In this document: positions 1 to 11,400 of the stretch, one piece after another
How the letters are laid out: each line of letters begins with the position of its first letter
Position numbering within the stretch: the stretch's first letter is position 1
Origin: Mycoemilia scoparia
Lineage: Eukaryota; Kickxellomycota; Kickxellomycetes; Kickxellales; Kickxellaceae
Length of the DNA: 32,851 nucleotides
Direction of reading: 5' to 3'
Assembly (NCBI GenBank): GCA_027575805.1
Contig: JANBPU010000178.1
Coordinates: forward strand, 1 to 32,851
Program-made: the position numbers and the translations under genes
The notes under the pieces: generated by a model
Databases searched by the model: none
The model's input: only the letters and a program-made list of their open reading frames with translations
Told to the model about the DNA's origin: nothing

Positions 1-129
1 TTTATTCTTTAATATATTCAACTATAAAGTATCATTTATTTATTATGGCGGGAAGTGAATCTACAGCTTCTTCTATCCAAACAAATTCTGTACTAGATAG
101 GAGTGAAGTCAAGTCAAATTTATAAATGA

Positions 130-202
130 GGCCGCGTGGCCTAATGGTTAAGGCATCAGACTTCGAATCTGAGGATTGCGAGTTCAAGTCTCGTCGTGGT
201 CG
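130..202 (+). tRNA. tRNA-Arg (anticodon UCG)
   Basis: A complete 73-nt cloverleaf folds by eye. The acceptor stem is GGCCGCG (130-136) with CGTGGTC and discriminator G at the 3' end. The D arm is GCCT/AGGC, the anticodon stem is TCAGA/TCTGA around loop CTTCGAA, and the T arm is GCGAG/CTCGT around loop TTCAAGT. The anticodon TCG reads CGA (Arg). There is no intron and no encoded CCA, as expected for a eukaryotic nuclear tRNA. The internal A box (TGGCCTAATGG) and B box (GAGTTCAAGTC) fit a Pol III promoter. Confidence 0.96.
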
Positions 203-206
203 TTCC

Positions 207-211
207 TTTTT
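207..211 (+). terminator. Pol III terminator of tRNA-Arg
   Basis: A run of five T residues starts four bases after the mature 3' end of the tRNA, which is the usual RNA polymerase III stop signal. Confidence 0.8.
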
Positions 212-547
212 GATCTATATTTGCTATAATCTATACGGCATCCATTTATTTTGTCACCTAATTTATTGTTATAGCATCTATTATATTCCCCAGCACCATT
301 TTATATTTTCCTGTCACCATTTTTATGTTTTTTATCACTATTTTATTTTTTATAATAAAACAACTTTAAAACTTAATCCAGCCCTCCACTAGCACCAATT
401 CCCCGCTGCCGCCCTCATCACTATCACCATAGAGCCATCTCCTCAACTCTGATAACATTAAAATGGCATTACTAATCTTACACAATTCTATATCTATAGA
501 TATATTATATTATAGTTCTTTAAACTGCTTTTATTATTTATTTAAAT

Positions 548-666
548 ATATGGATCATAATTTTTGAAGGGTGAATTTTGGGGACAATGATTATAGGGGA
601 ATCACAGCCAAATGGATGTCCAGTTTTACTAGTAAACTTTCACCTTTCAAAAATTATTGCCCATAT
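548..666 (+). repeat. MITE-like inverted-repeat element, copy 1
   Basis: About 119 bp. The left end reads ATATGGATC then ATAATTTTTGAAGGGTGAA. The right end, reverse complemented, reads ATATGGGCA then ATAATTTTTGAAAGGTGAA, so the terminal repeats are about 27 bp with few mismatches. The core contains CAATGATTATAGGGGAATC and CAGCCAAATGGATG, which recur in the other three copies. I see no clear target-site duplication, and the exact outer ends are uncertain by several bases. Confidence 0.8.
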
Positions 667-1547
667 TAATAAACTATAATGTAAAAAGTATATAGATACA
701 TTAGTATATTACTATTATTCAATTTTTACTACAAGACTTTAAGGGAATTGTCATATTGCAAATCAGCCAGTTTAATATGTTCTGTTTCTTTTGTTTTTCA
801 CTATTTATAATACATTTATATTATACAATATCAAATATTGCATAAAATATCTAAACCCATAATTATACCATTTTACAGCCAAATTTTGGTGACAAAAACA
901 ACAAAAATGGTGACAGAAAAAAATATGACATACAAAATTGGTGCCTGAGCTATAGTTAATGCAAATGCATGTCGAATGCCCGCTGAGCTTTGTGTGATTT
1001 TTTGTCAAGTTACCAAGACAGCCTACAAAGTGCTAACAGATTATAGTGATCAATTCCCAAAGTTCACACATTGGTATTTAATCATACACAGTTACTCCCA
1101 TTGTTAACACAGCAGGGCCTATCACACCAAGCAGCTCACAACGTGGGGTTTTATGCTCTATGCATTTTCATCGAAGTATGACTGTGTGATCAAACCCAAG
1201 TCCATTGGCCAAGGATAGGCCAAAGAAGTCCACATTTTTGCACACCCACACACTCTCGCCCTCACTCATTCACACCATACACACATTCACAATAACAGCA
1301 CCGCGCCAATACTGCTGCCTCCCCTGGAAATAGCAAGTATTTCTCTGGGGGGCAATTTGCTTGGTAGGTCTGACTGTGTGTGAAAGAGAGACAGCAGATT
1401 TCATCCATAAATGAATCCAAAACATTTAAGGCTTGGCTTATAAACTCAGCATTTCGTCTTTCTTATCTTTATAGTTGTTTATATACTTTCAGATTAATAT
1501 ATACTTGCACCCACGCATATTCATATATACAGTCCCAGTTATACAAT

Positions 1548-3298
1548 ATGGCTCCTAGCGAAACTAAAGCCTTCCTACAAGAAGAACAGCATATTGATTC
1601 CGTTCATCAGGCCAATGGTGTTACCAAGCCCGTCGCAGCAGCTGGGGGCCGCACCGGTGAACAGGTCTGGGATACCAAGACCCAACAGTACCATGCTGGC
1701 CAGGATTGGACCGTCCTTGAAAAATTTATTGAAGATTATAGCGTTACCACCAACGCACTTGGAACGCCCTGGAAAGCCAAGGAGGCCGCTAAGCGGGCAG
1801 TAAGTATCACAGCTTCCAAAGACGGCTTAGCATTATCCAGATCTCTTATCGATGGTATCATCACCATCGCTATGGCCTTTCTAAGGGTTTCTATCATTGA
1901 GGAGACAAGAGAGCGTCTTTTTTGTGTTGCACCATCGCCATCGCTTTATTGCATATTCTCCCTCTATATCCATGTGATTTAACCCTCCACTCTGGATTGT
2001 ATTATCTGACAACATCAATATAGATCGATAGGTGTGATCATTACCCACCGGCTAACCAGGAGCCAGGAAAGTCCTCCCTTGCCAAGTTTATCTGGCCTGA
2101 AGCCTACCAACAGTATGTCGGTCATTTGTTGCTAGGCAACGGCGCGAGTGAACTCATAGACCTTATTACCCATTTGGCTCCTCGTGGTACCTGGAAGCCT
2201 GGTCCTTTCCCCACTCAGGTAAGCAAAACTTCCTTATTACTATCCAGAAAATTTGTAGTCCCCTTTTTTCCTTTTCTCTATCCCCCATGGCTGATTGATT
2301 CGGTGCGTGGAACAAAACCATTACTATGTTGGGGATAGTAGCAGTCACACACAGTCTTTCATTCACACTGAACCATGGGTCCACATTCACATTTGTTACT
2401 GCCGTTGTTTTACATTTACGTCCTGTTGATAACGCCACACTTATTAAAAACAGTCCGCCTCACATTCCCGATACAGTCATCCTACCACCACCCCTATTAA
2501 CACATCAAAACTCACTCCATATTTCTATCCATCTAGTACAAAGAATATGAAAGATCCGCCAAAAACTACAACTACAAACTCTTGGCTCCAGACTCCCCTG
2601 AAAAGGCTAACATCATCTGTCTGGTAAACCCCTGTAATCCTACCGGCGACTATCTTACAATCTCCGAGGTAAAACAGTGGATCGAATCCAACGTTCTTCC
2701 CGGCGGCTTTGTTCTGGTTGACGAATCCATGCAGCCATGGCACTCCCCTGACTTCCGCAAAGACTCTTTAATCTCCCAAAGATCATACATTGAAGACCTC
2801 TACAAGACTACCGGGATTTCCGTATTCGTCATCCACTCTTGGACGAAATTATGGAGTTGCTGTGGTCTCAGATTGGGCTCAGTAATTTGCCCAACTGCCG
2901 AAGATCATGCCCAAAAACTCAAGTCCATTCAGGTCCCCTGGTCAGTTAACATGTCCGCTCTGGCTTTCTTGGATTCGGCCGCAAATGATATGGAGTATTT
3001 GGAAGAGACATGGAAGATTACCCCCCTTTGGCGCCAGCACACTGTTGACAAGATTAAGGAAATGTTCCCAAGTTGGGAATGCCATGGCAGAGATTTTACT
3101 TCGTGGATTTGGGTTGATACCAATTCGGCTGAGGTTGCCAAGGAGGCAGTTAGGCTTTCTCAGTCTGTAGGTATGCCTGTTAGAAGCGGTACTCCTGGAT
3201 ATCAGCATCACACATATATTAGAGTTGCTGTCAGGAACCCTGATTTGCTGCCGACTTTACTGAATGCCTGGAAACCTCTTTTGAACTTTAACAACTAG
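1548..3298 (+). CDS. PLP-dependent aminotransferase, class I/II (HisC/CobD-like fold)
   Basis: Three exons, 402 aa: 1548-1799, 2024-2218 and 2537-3298. All junctions are phase 0. Donors are GTAAGT at 1800 and GTAAGC at 2219; acceptors are TAG ending at 2023 and 2536; a branch-like CTATTAAC lies at 2494-2501. Fold type I landmarks are in order: NPCNPTG at residues 180-186, the cofactor-nitrogen Asp in VDES at 211, the Schiff-base Lys in HSWTK at 253, a phosphate-contact Arg in GLRLGS at 261, and the carboxylate-binding Arg in TYIRVAVR at 378. The shape is closest to the histidinol-phosphate aminotransferase / threonine-phosphate decarboxylase branch, probably cytosolic. The substrate cannot be told from sequence. 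The start at 1548 is preferred because the open frame upstream has no AUG and a tract rich in Tyr, Ile and His. The gene is convergent with the Yih1-like gene. Confidence 0.92.
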
Positions 3299-3611
3299 CT
3301 GGTTTAGACATTCTGCGTTCTCTTTTTTGTGTTCTGTGTGTGTGCGTTTTATTTTATTTTTCGGACCTCTTTTGCGATCCGCTTTTGTTCTTATTGCCAT
3401 GCGCGCACACACACACACACACCCTTTCTACTACTTCTGCTACTGCTATAACTAATAATAATGCTGGTGGTTTTTAATTGTAGTCTCTAAATTTGTCAAG
3501 CCTTAGTATGTCCATGTAATTCAGAATAGCCATTATTAGACAATTACAACAGGCAAATAAGTGGTGAAAACAAAGAAAACGCTGCACTCTCTATTCAAAA
3601 TACTCATGGCA
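3299..3611. other. Convergent 3' intergenic region with AC microsatellite
   Basis: 313 bp between two convergent stop codons. It is T-rich after the aminotransferase and holds an (AC)n run at about 3403-3422. It presumably contains both poly(A) sites, and I see no gene. Confidence 0.6.
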
Positions 3612-4787
3612 CTATTTTTTCTTTTTCCCAGATCCTTTAGAACTTCCACCACCACTGCCGCTTTCATTAGACAGATGTCCGGATACGATCAGCGCCTGTC
3701 TAGCCGCATTATTGATATGCTTAAACCGATCAGGCCCCAACTTGACACCCCCATACCAACGACTAACCACCACCATCACGTTCTTGACTTCAAGCAATTG
3801 TAACAAATGCAATAGTCTGCTGCCAGCTGCCGTTTCACCATCATCGTCACAATCCTGGGAGATTACGCTACCCTCATTATGGCCCTTTGTCTGTGGCAAT
3901 TCGATCCGATACGCCACGACATTGTGTGTGGCTTTTGCAATCTTATTATTGGACAACAACAGACCATTAATCTTGGCAAGTACGTGTTTTGAATCAGTAT
4001 TTAGATTACCTACAACATGCCCGACGAATACACTTTTTCTGTCAACTATTTCTGGCCCGGTAGTTAAGATCAACCCCAGATCTTGTTCAAGTTGTTTGGT
4101 GATGTCTGTCATTGACGCAGAATGCTGCGGAGTGATTGCTTTTGGCGGATGCGAGTTAGATTTCTGTCTATCCCTGTTGTGGTCCTGATCATCATCCTCA
4201 TCCTCATCGCTATTCCCAATAATAGTTAATTTCTCCAAGTCTGTATTGACAATATCATCCTGGATAGGAATGATGGGACCTAATGGCTTCGGCCACTCTG
4301 TTTCGAAAACATCACTGCAAATCTGTGAAATCCATTCAAACAACACAACACTTCCACAACTGTTTTCCATCAAATCCACCAGGATCTCGTGGATTTTAGT
4401 TGACATTTCGTTGGTTATAATCAATTTACGTTCGGGATATATCATACTCCTCGGCATCTTCCCTGGATCTGTATTTCTGGTTGCAGAAGGTACATTGGCA
4501 TCGATCGTTTCCAGAATCTGATAAACTGGAATTGAATCAATCCCATCAAGTGGATACAGTAATGGATAATAGATCTGTATCGTGATTTTGGCCATCATAT
4601 CATCAAGTGGTATTGTCAATATATATGATATCGATTGATCCCGCTCTTTTTGCTGTTGTATGTTTTGACTTGTTATTAACTTGATTGATTCATCACCATA
4701 AATAGCTTGAAGTGCCAAGATTTCATCGTTTTGAAGTTCCTTTGCTTCATTTAGTCTATTATTATCATCATCATCATCTCCAGACAT
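3612..4787 (-). CDS. Yih1/IMPACT-like protein (RWD + UPF0029 domains)
   Basis: 391 aa, uninterrupted. The N-terminal RWD domain (about residues 15-140) has ALQAIYGDE and the typical YPLLYPLDG Tyr-Pro motif. An acidic, Asp-rich linker follows (about 190-215). The UPF0029/Impact domain (about 247-355) has DRKSVFVGHV, the DDDGETAAGSRLL segment and the signature SRWYGGVKLGPDRF near residues 340-353. In yeast and mammals this family binds Gcn1 through the RWD domain and prevents Gcn2 activation, so it dampens the amino-acid starvation response in the cytosol; that role is inferred here. Yeast Yih1 is about 258 aa. The extra length comes from the acidic linker and a Gly/Ser/Lys tail. Single-domain UPF0029 enzymes are less likely because the RWD domain is present. 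Confidence 0.9.
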   Translation of the reverse strand: MSGDDDDDNNRLNEAKELQNDEILALQAIYGDESIKLITSQNIQQQKERDQSISYILTIPLDDMMAKITIQIYYPLLYPLDGIDSIPVYQILETIDANVPSATRNTDPGKMPRSMIYPERKLIITNEMSTKIHEILVDLMENSCGSVVLFEWISQICSDVFETEWPKPLGPIIPIQDDIVNTDLEKLTIIGNSDEDEDDDQDHNRDRQKSNSHPPKAITPQHSASMTDITKQLEQDLGLILTTGPEIVDRKSVFVGHVVGNLNTDSKHVLAKINGLLLSNNKIAKATHNVVAYRIELPQTKGHNEGSVISQDCDDDGETAAGSRLLHLLQLLEVKNVMVVVSRWYGGVKLGPDRFKHINNAARQALIVSGHLSNESGSGGGSSKGSGKKKK

Positions 4788-5024
4788 TTTCGATTTTCTT
4801 CTTCTTCTTCTGTTGCTGCTATTAGTAATATGTCAAATTTGTTTCCAAATTTCCTTAGTATTCGATTAGTACATATCTGTATTTATATATATTTATAAAT
4901 ATATGAGCGCGTGTGTGTCCATACCAAATCAATCAAATCCAGGCAATATCCAACTTGAACTAAATTTCTCCATGTTATAGCAAGTAGCACTACTACTGGA
5001 TTATGGGCTACAAACCTGACCACC

Positions 5025-5136
5025 ATATCAGTAATGATTTTTGAAGGGTGACCAGTGATTATAAGGGCAATCGCAGCCAAATGGATGTCCCATTTTTACT
5101 GGTAAACATTCACCCTTCATAAATTATCTCCTATAT
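5025..5136 (+). repeat. MITE-like inverted-repeat element, copy 2
   Basis: About 112 bp. The left end contains ATGATTTTTGAAGGGTGA and the right end, reverse complemented, ATAATTTATGAAGGGTGAA. The core has GTGATTATAAGGGCAATC and CAGCCAAATGGATGTCC, in the same orientation as copy 1. It lacks about 12 bp just inside the left repeat compared with copy 1. It lies about 240 bp upstream of the Yih1-like start codon. Confidence 0.8.
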
Positions 5137-5260
5137 CTTTTCAAATTTCAATTGATCAATTTTTAAATACTTGAAATAATAATGGTGACGAGGATTTATT
5201 TGTAAAAAAAAGAATGTAATAACATTAAAAATTTAAAAAAAAGAAAGAAATCTAATGCCA

Positions 5261-5278
5261 AGTCAAGTCAAGTCAAGT
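5261..5278 (+). repeat. AAGTC pentamer microsatellite
   Basis: Between three and four tandem AAGTC units, followed by an A-rich run. A shorter AAGTC pair also occurs near 107-117, just upstream of the tRNA. Confidence 0.7.
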
Positions 5279-5471
5279 AAAAAAAGAAAAAGAGTGGCAA
5301 TTTTTACCATATCAAAATATATGTATATAAAAAGTTGGATTTACACATGAAAAAGAAAAGTTGGAATATCGTTAAATGTTTTTTAAGCAGATGAATAGTG
5401 GGAAATATAGTCACATAGGACAAACACACACACAAATGCGTACACACACAGATATAAAGAGAGTACTGTGG

Positions 5472-8400
5472 CTATTTTATAAATTGATTATTTGGATGCA
5501 TAGAAACCTTCTCATGATATTGTGGATTTGGCAGACTAGTAGAATCGGAGGAGAAAGACGAAGAGTCGCTGACGATTCCTTGAAGACCAGGCCTTTGGGA
5601 TTTTCGTGAATTCAAACGAATGGGCTTATCATAAACCATAGACCCAGCATCACCACTGCTAACATTATTACTAGGGTTACCACTACCACCACCAAAACCA
5701 TTCATTAAATCAAAGTTCGGACTAAATGATCCTTTGATGGCAGTTTCTGGAGATTTTCTAGGTCTATCCTTTCTCTTTTGAATAACAGCCCTGCCACCAC
5801 CGTCATTACTATTTTGGTTATCAAAGTTGTTGTTATCGTTTTCAGAATTGTTATAATAATCTGGTGAATATATCTGTACAATTCCTGGCCCCAAATTCTC
5901 CCACTCATTATATTCAATCCAATCAATCGACATTGGTTTATGTATCGATGACGAGTAGCTTTCAAGCATAGGTCTCATCTGGGTCGTGTCCTTTCTGGAG
6001 TGCAAGTAGTTATTTGGTTCGGAGGATCGGAGCTGTCTTGGCACAAATGGCGGTGTCAGTAGCTGTGGCTGTTGTGACCAGGGAGGTGTAATGTCTTGGG
6101 CGCTATCTAGCCTTTCTTCTGATTTAGATGGATGCATTGTAATTGAACATGCTGTTGATCCAGTACTATCACCCCCTCCACCATCAATCGATCCTTCGGC
6201 TTCAGCGGTAGTAACATCTTTTGAACTACGACAACAATAAATTGTTCGGACAAGCTCACGAAGTCTTTGATATGAGCTGGACTTGCGAATTCGAGTTTTC
6301 AAGAAACACCCCGGTTGTTGCTGGTGGTTAATCTGGTCTAGTGGCTTATACTCACCAGTACTTCCAAGGCCAGCAACCTCATTAACAAACGTTGTTGACT
6401 GGCGACCAATACATTGTGGCTCCTGATTATCTCCGTCATCACCATTTTGATGCTGCTGCTGCTGCTGCCCTTCTTGGGTATTTTGCATCATATCGTCAAA
6501 ATCATGGTACTCTGAAATTGGTCGTCTGGGTAACGTCATCTGCTGCCGTTGTCTCAACAAAGTCTTGTCATTCATTGATATATCCCTGTAATTTATTTCT
6601 CCTCGTTGCTGTTTCTCCGATATATCAGGCGTCTCGTACTGATAAATTCGACCTTTTCTACGATCCTTTTTGGGCGGCACTCCTTTCCGTGGCCTTGACC
6701 TGGTTTTACTATTGCTGTTGTCAACGGGATTTCGGCCACCACCAGCCTCGACAAATCGTGGCAACAACCCATCTTCTTTTATTTTAATACCACTATCATC
6801 GCCATCATCATGGTCTGTAGAATCATTTTCGTCATGATCTGTAAATACCTGATTCCTCAATGGAGAATTCTGGACCTGGCTATATATTATTCTGGGCTTT
6901 TCTAGCGGTGTTGTCAATTTCCCTCGAGTATATCCCAGGATGTTGCTGCTTCTAACACTATTGGCAGTAGTATTGGTAGTTGTGTTATTATTACTTTGAA
7001 TACTCAAAGTACGTTGGTTAGATCCGATTCTCTTGGCCCGATTGTTGTCTACAACGGCAATACCAGCGCCCATGGAGATCGCGAGGATTTTACTCATCTC
7101 TTCTGGCTGTCCACTTATATAATCAAGCATCCACGATTCGGTATTTTTGACTATATTTGGTGTTGTTGACGATCTCTCTCCCTTACTACTACCGTTGCTG
7201 GATCCATTATTACTACTGTTTGATTCAGTTTGTGATAATATATGGTCAATTATATACTGGTCATTAACGCTTCCCCGAAGCTTCATCATATAATTGCTGT
7301 CTCTTGAACGTTTGGGTCCCACCGACACTAATAGTGGCGGTGATGGTGTTTTTTGCTGTTTGTTTGGTAGTAAACCAAGTGAATTGGGGGCTCTTATATA
7401 CTGGGGATTTTTACTACCACCTCTACCCAAATTCAGGAACCCACCACCACTGCTGCTGTCGTCGCTATCGGTGATTGCATTCGGAGTCGATATGGTTCCA
7501 TATGCTCGGTTTAAACTACTTTCAGTAGATTTGGCAAAATTACTCAACAAACCTGCATTGTTTGGTGAGATATATGGATAATTGTAAGATCTTTCCGCAC
7601 CGCTATCTGGAAGAAGCATCTGTTGTTGTTGTTGTTGTTGTTGTTGCTGGGACTGTAGCTCTCTACGTTGATGGATAGGTGGTGATCTATGACGGCCGTT
7701 ATGAACATCGATTTCATAAACCAGCCCAGAAGATGTATTATTCCCGCCACCATTACGACTGTTATGGAGGGATTGTGAGGTAAACGGAGAGAAGCAAATA
7801 TCTTGTGAGGCAAGCTCTCTATCATCATCCCCCAAAACAAAAGTCTTTGAACTTGATGATGCCAATTGGTTTTCAAACACATCATCTTCTCCTGGCGATG
7901 AAGCTCTTGAATTTCGGTTTGGAATATACGCAACAGCTGGTGTATAATAAAGACTAGAATCTTGGCTTTCTTCACCAACATCTCCTTCAGACTGATCTTG
8001 CTGATATTGTTTTGAACTGTCCCTGCCCATATTATTGTTTGGAATGACAATATCTTCAACAGAGTCTGCGGGATTCATTCCGTTTAGATAGTCATACATA
8101 TGCTGCATTGTCTGTTTGTAGGATTCAGGGATATTTCTTTCGCCGCCATTTTGCCTTAATTCTTCACCACCATCATGATCATGGCTTGGTTGATATGGCG
8201 CTGGAGGGAGAGGCATGTTTGGTGGGGCAGTTCTTGCACCTAATTCTATTTCTCGATTATGTCTCTCATCCTTTTCTTCATCACTGCTGCTGCTGGTGGT
8301 GGTACTACTACTACTAATATACTCATCTTCTTGTGGAAATCTGTTATAGTAGTACTGATCTCGTTCAGCCAATGCTCGTCTCTCGGCTCTTGAAACTGCA

Positions 8401-11400
8401 CCCCCACCATCATCATCACAACCAAAAGATGTTGTTGCTCGACTAGTAGTTTTTCTAAATTTCCTCAGAACATTTACCGATTCATCTTTATAGGCTGCCG
8501 TTGATACTGTTCGTCTCCGCACCAAACTGTTGCTGCTACCATAACTTGGGTTGACAGTAGCATTTTTTTCCTGCCGAGAGTTTATATTATGTATTGCTCG
8601 ACCAGATATTGTAATTCTATTACTGATTTTGGGCTTACTGACGTTATTATTGTTACAATGGCTTGTTGGAAGAGATGTTGGCTGGTTATTCTGCCTGCGG
8701 GCAAGTCTTTGATATAGAGAACCGATCTGGCTGTAGTTAGAATGGTCAAAACCATTAACTTCGGCCTCAGGATCCCTAATGGAATATCGTTTTCCTTGTG
8801 ATGAGATTGATCTTCTACCCTGAAGCTGTGTCTCATCACCATAATTACTAACTAAAATGGATGGTGAAAGTGCTTCTGTCCATACAGAATGATCAAGATT
8901 TCGTTGAGAATCTTGGATCGAAGTTCTGGGTGATATCAAGCTTTCTCCCGATAAATGAACAACGCTCGGCCCGCCATATTCACCATTCGGCAACCTATCG
9001 CTGACATCACCAAGGCTAATAATAAACGAAGTAGTAGTTGGCACTGGCGAAGTAAACGATACCAAATCTCTTTCTTCCTTTTCCATATAGGCATCTGTAG
9101 CAGCACCAGCAACATTGGCAATAGAAAATGAATTGGAATTTCCACGACCACCACGCCCAGCGACAAAACTAAAACCAGATGAACTAGCTCTGGATCTTCG
9201 ACGCGGATCATACACGCTCAAACTATTTCTTGCGCTACTACTATTCACATCAGTGTTAGTCCCAACACCAAGTGAATCGGTATCAAAATCCGAATCCGAA
9301 TGTGACATGATGGTCTCTGCTAAATTACGAATAGCAACCGGTTGAAACCGTGGACTCAACTCAGGCAATGGTGGCACCACCGACATTTGTATTTGCTCCT
9401 GCATTTCAACCGATGGCTGCTCGCCATTGAGATAAAACCCCTCCTTATCTTGGCTCCAAAACACCCTGTACAGATTCGCCATATAGTCCGATCCAAAATT
9501 GAGCACAAATGGGTTTTCGCTAGCCCAAAGGTAACACAGGTTTGGCAATACTCTCAGAACAGCAACATTCTGCCAAGTATTAAGCATGTTATTGCTAACA
9601 TCAAGCCACAGCAACGACTGGAGACGACACAGTGGATGAAGTCGAGATATTTCATTTTCTCTTAGATCCAAATGAGTCAGATTAACCATTCTCGCGTCCA
9701 GGCCATGACACTCAGTCAACGAGTTGTGGCTCAAATCAAGCCACTCAAGTTTGAGTATCGACAATGCATCAGGAATTCTTGTTAGCCCACAGCTTGATAG
9801 CGATAATCTACGAAGGAATGGCAACAGGGTGGCCAATTGCCTGATGAGTGAGTTGAAGTTTGGAAGACTTTGTCCCGAAAGATCCAAGAATTCAAGACAA
9901 TTCCATACCGCATACCCTCCGCCACCACCACTCCCTAGCGGAGAGTTGATGCTACCCATTGCTGCTACAGGTATTGATGCCTGCAACCCCAAATTGGCCT
10001 TGACCGCATCAGATAACGGTAAATTGAAAATCTCCATATCCTGTTTCTGATAAAATAAAACCGATTCTACCACATCCTGCTGATATGGATTTAAATAGAG
10101 CAAAACCTCGATATCCATATACGGCATCAACGACCAGCCAATCAATGATGTGGTCGGAATCATTTGAATATCCAGGTATTTGAGCTTAGGAAACCACGCC
10201 AAGACCGCAAGCTTAACCAATTCCATATTCCCATATTCCGAGCTGCTTTCGCCACTATCATTGCTGGTTCCCTTGTTTGCTTTCAACCCATCAAAAGAGC
10301 CGCCAGCATCACCATCGTCATCGAAATTTCCCGGAATTTTGATAATCCCCTCCACATCAGCATTCCTCTCTTTCCTAGCACCATGCTGATCTCGATAGTG
10401 ATAATCCCCAACCAGCTTCACAGCAACGATATCAACAAACAAAAGCGTCAGCAAATGCCAACACTTGTCATACAATCTGCGCAAAGCCTCAAGCTGTGTA
10501 GCTCTCTTGGAGGCACTTCTTTTCAATAACCCCGATGACGCAGAGCTCTTGACTTCTTCTGCATGCTTTTTGGCTTCTTGTTCTAACTGTTGCTGAAGTA
10601 TCCAATACAATTTTCCCGAATCACTGCTACTTTCGTGTTTATGCCTCAAGCTATTAAGCCTCTCTCTTTCGGTACTCGCCCGACGGCAAGTATTGGCTGT
10701 TGTTTCTTCGGACATCGGGTGTACAGAAGACGAGCTCAATGTTCTTGTTATTTCAGGCCCGGTTTCGTGTAAACCACCACCATTGATCTCTTTCTGATGC
10801 TCTACTACATGACTTGCTAACAACCCATATTGATCGGTTAACTTAAAATTTCGAAACAAGTATGTCAGCTTGGCTACATCCGTCCATTTCAACGTCAATA
10901 CCCCTCCTCTACCACTGTCAGTGCTTGTGGGGGTATTGACTGTAGACCAAGTTGACGCCAAAGCACTTCTAGGCATTCTACTACAATTATTATTGTCGTT
11001 TTCTCCTTGGCCAAATCTAGCCGATAATGACCCATTGGTTGTTGGAGATAGCGAAGTCAGTGAATCGATTTGGGCAATAGGCAATGGAGTAATATACTTT
11101 CCCATCCCATTATGACCATCCGTAGCATCTCCTCTACTTCTCCATCCCATTCCTGGATTGCTGCTACCACTGCTACTGGTATGGCGAGAATTGCTATCTG
11201 ACCCGATCATTTTTTCAAATGATCGTCTTAATCGAATATACGAATTTGTTTTAGCCTTCATCGATCTATTTGAAGCTGTTGGTGGCTGATGATTCTGGGA
11301 TGATTCAACATTTGTATGTGGAGGAGACATCGAACCACTCCCAATATCACTACCAAACACTATTCCACTTTCTCCTCCTCCACTACTTCTGTTGCTGTTA

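Larger units (their letters stand above)
203..1547. other. Intergenic region between tRNA-Arg and the aminotransferase
   Basis: About 1.3 kb with no credible gene. The left part is AT-rich and holds inverted-repeat element copy 1 (548-666). From about 1200 to 1300 the + strand becomes rich in CA, CAC and CTC words. That is probably the promoter and leader of the aminotransferase, since similar CA-rich DNA precedes other genes here. Short open frames in this stretch show no protein-like composition. Confidence 0.6.
4788..5471. other. Intergenic region between the Yih1-like and LRR genes
   Basis: 684 bp holding the promoter of the minus-strand Yih1-like gene and the 3' end of the LRR gene. It contains inverted-repeat copy 2 (5025-5136), a pentamer AAGTC tandem run near 5261-5278, A-rich runs and a CA run near 5424-5434. 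No gene seen. Confidence 0.65.

Noticed and set aside
126..392. 88-codon open frame on the + strand
   Set aside because: It runs through the tRNA-Arg gene and then AT-rich DNA coding mostly for Phe, Tyr, His and Ile; no protein signal.
1380..1547. N-terminal extension of the aminotransferase frame
   Set aside because: The frame would have to start at GTG, has no in-frame AUG before 1548, and encodes a tract unlike the family's N-terminus.
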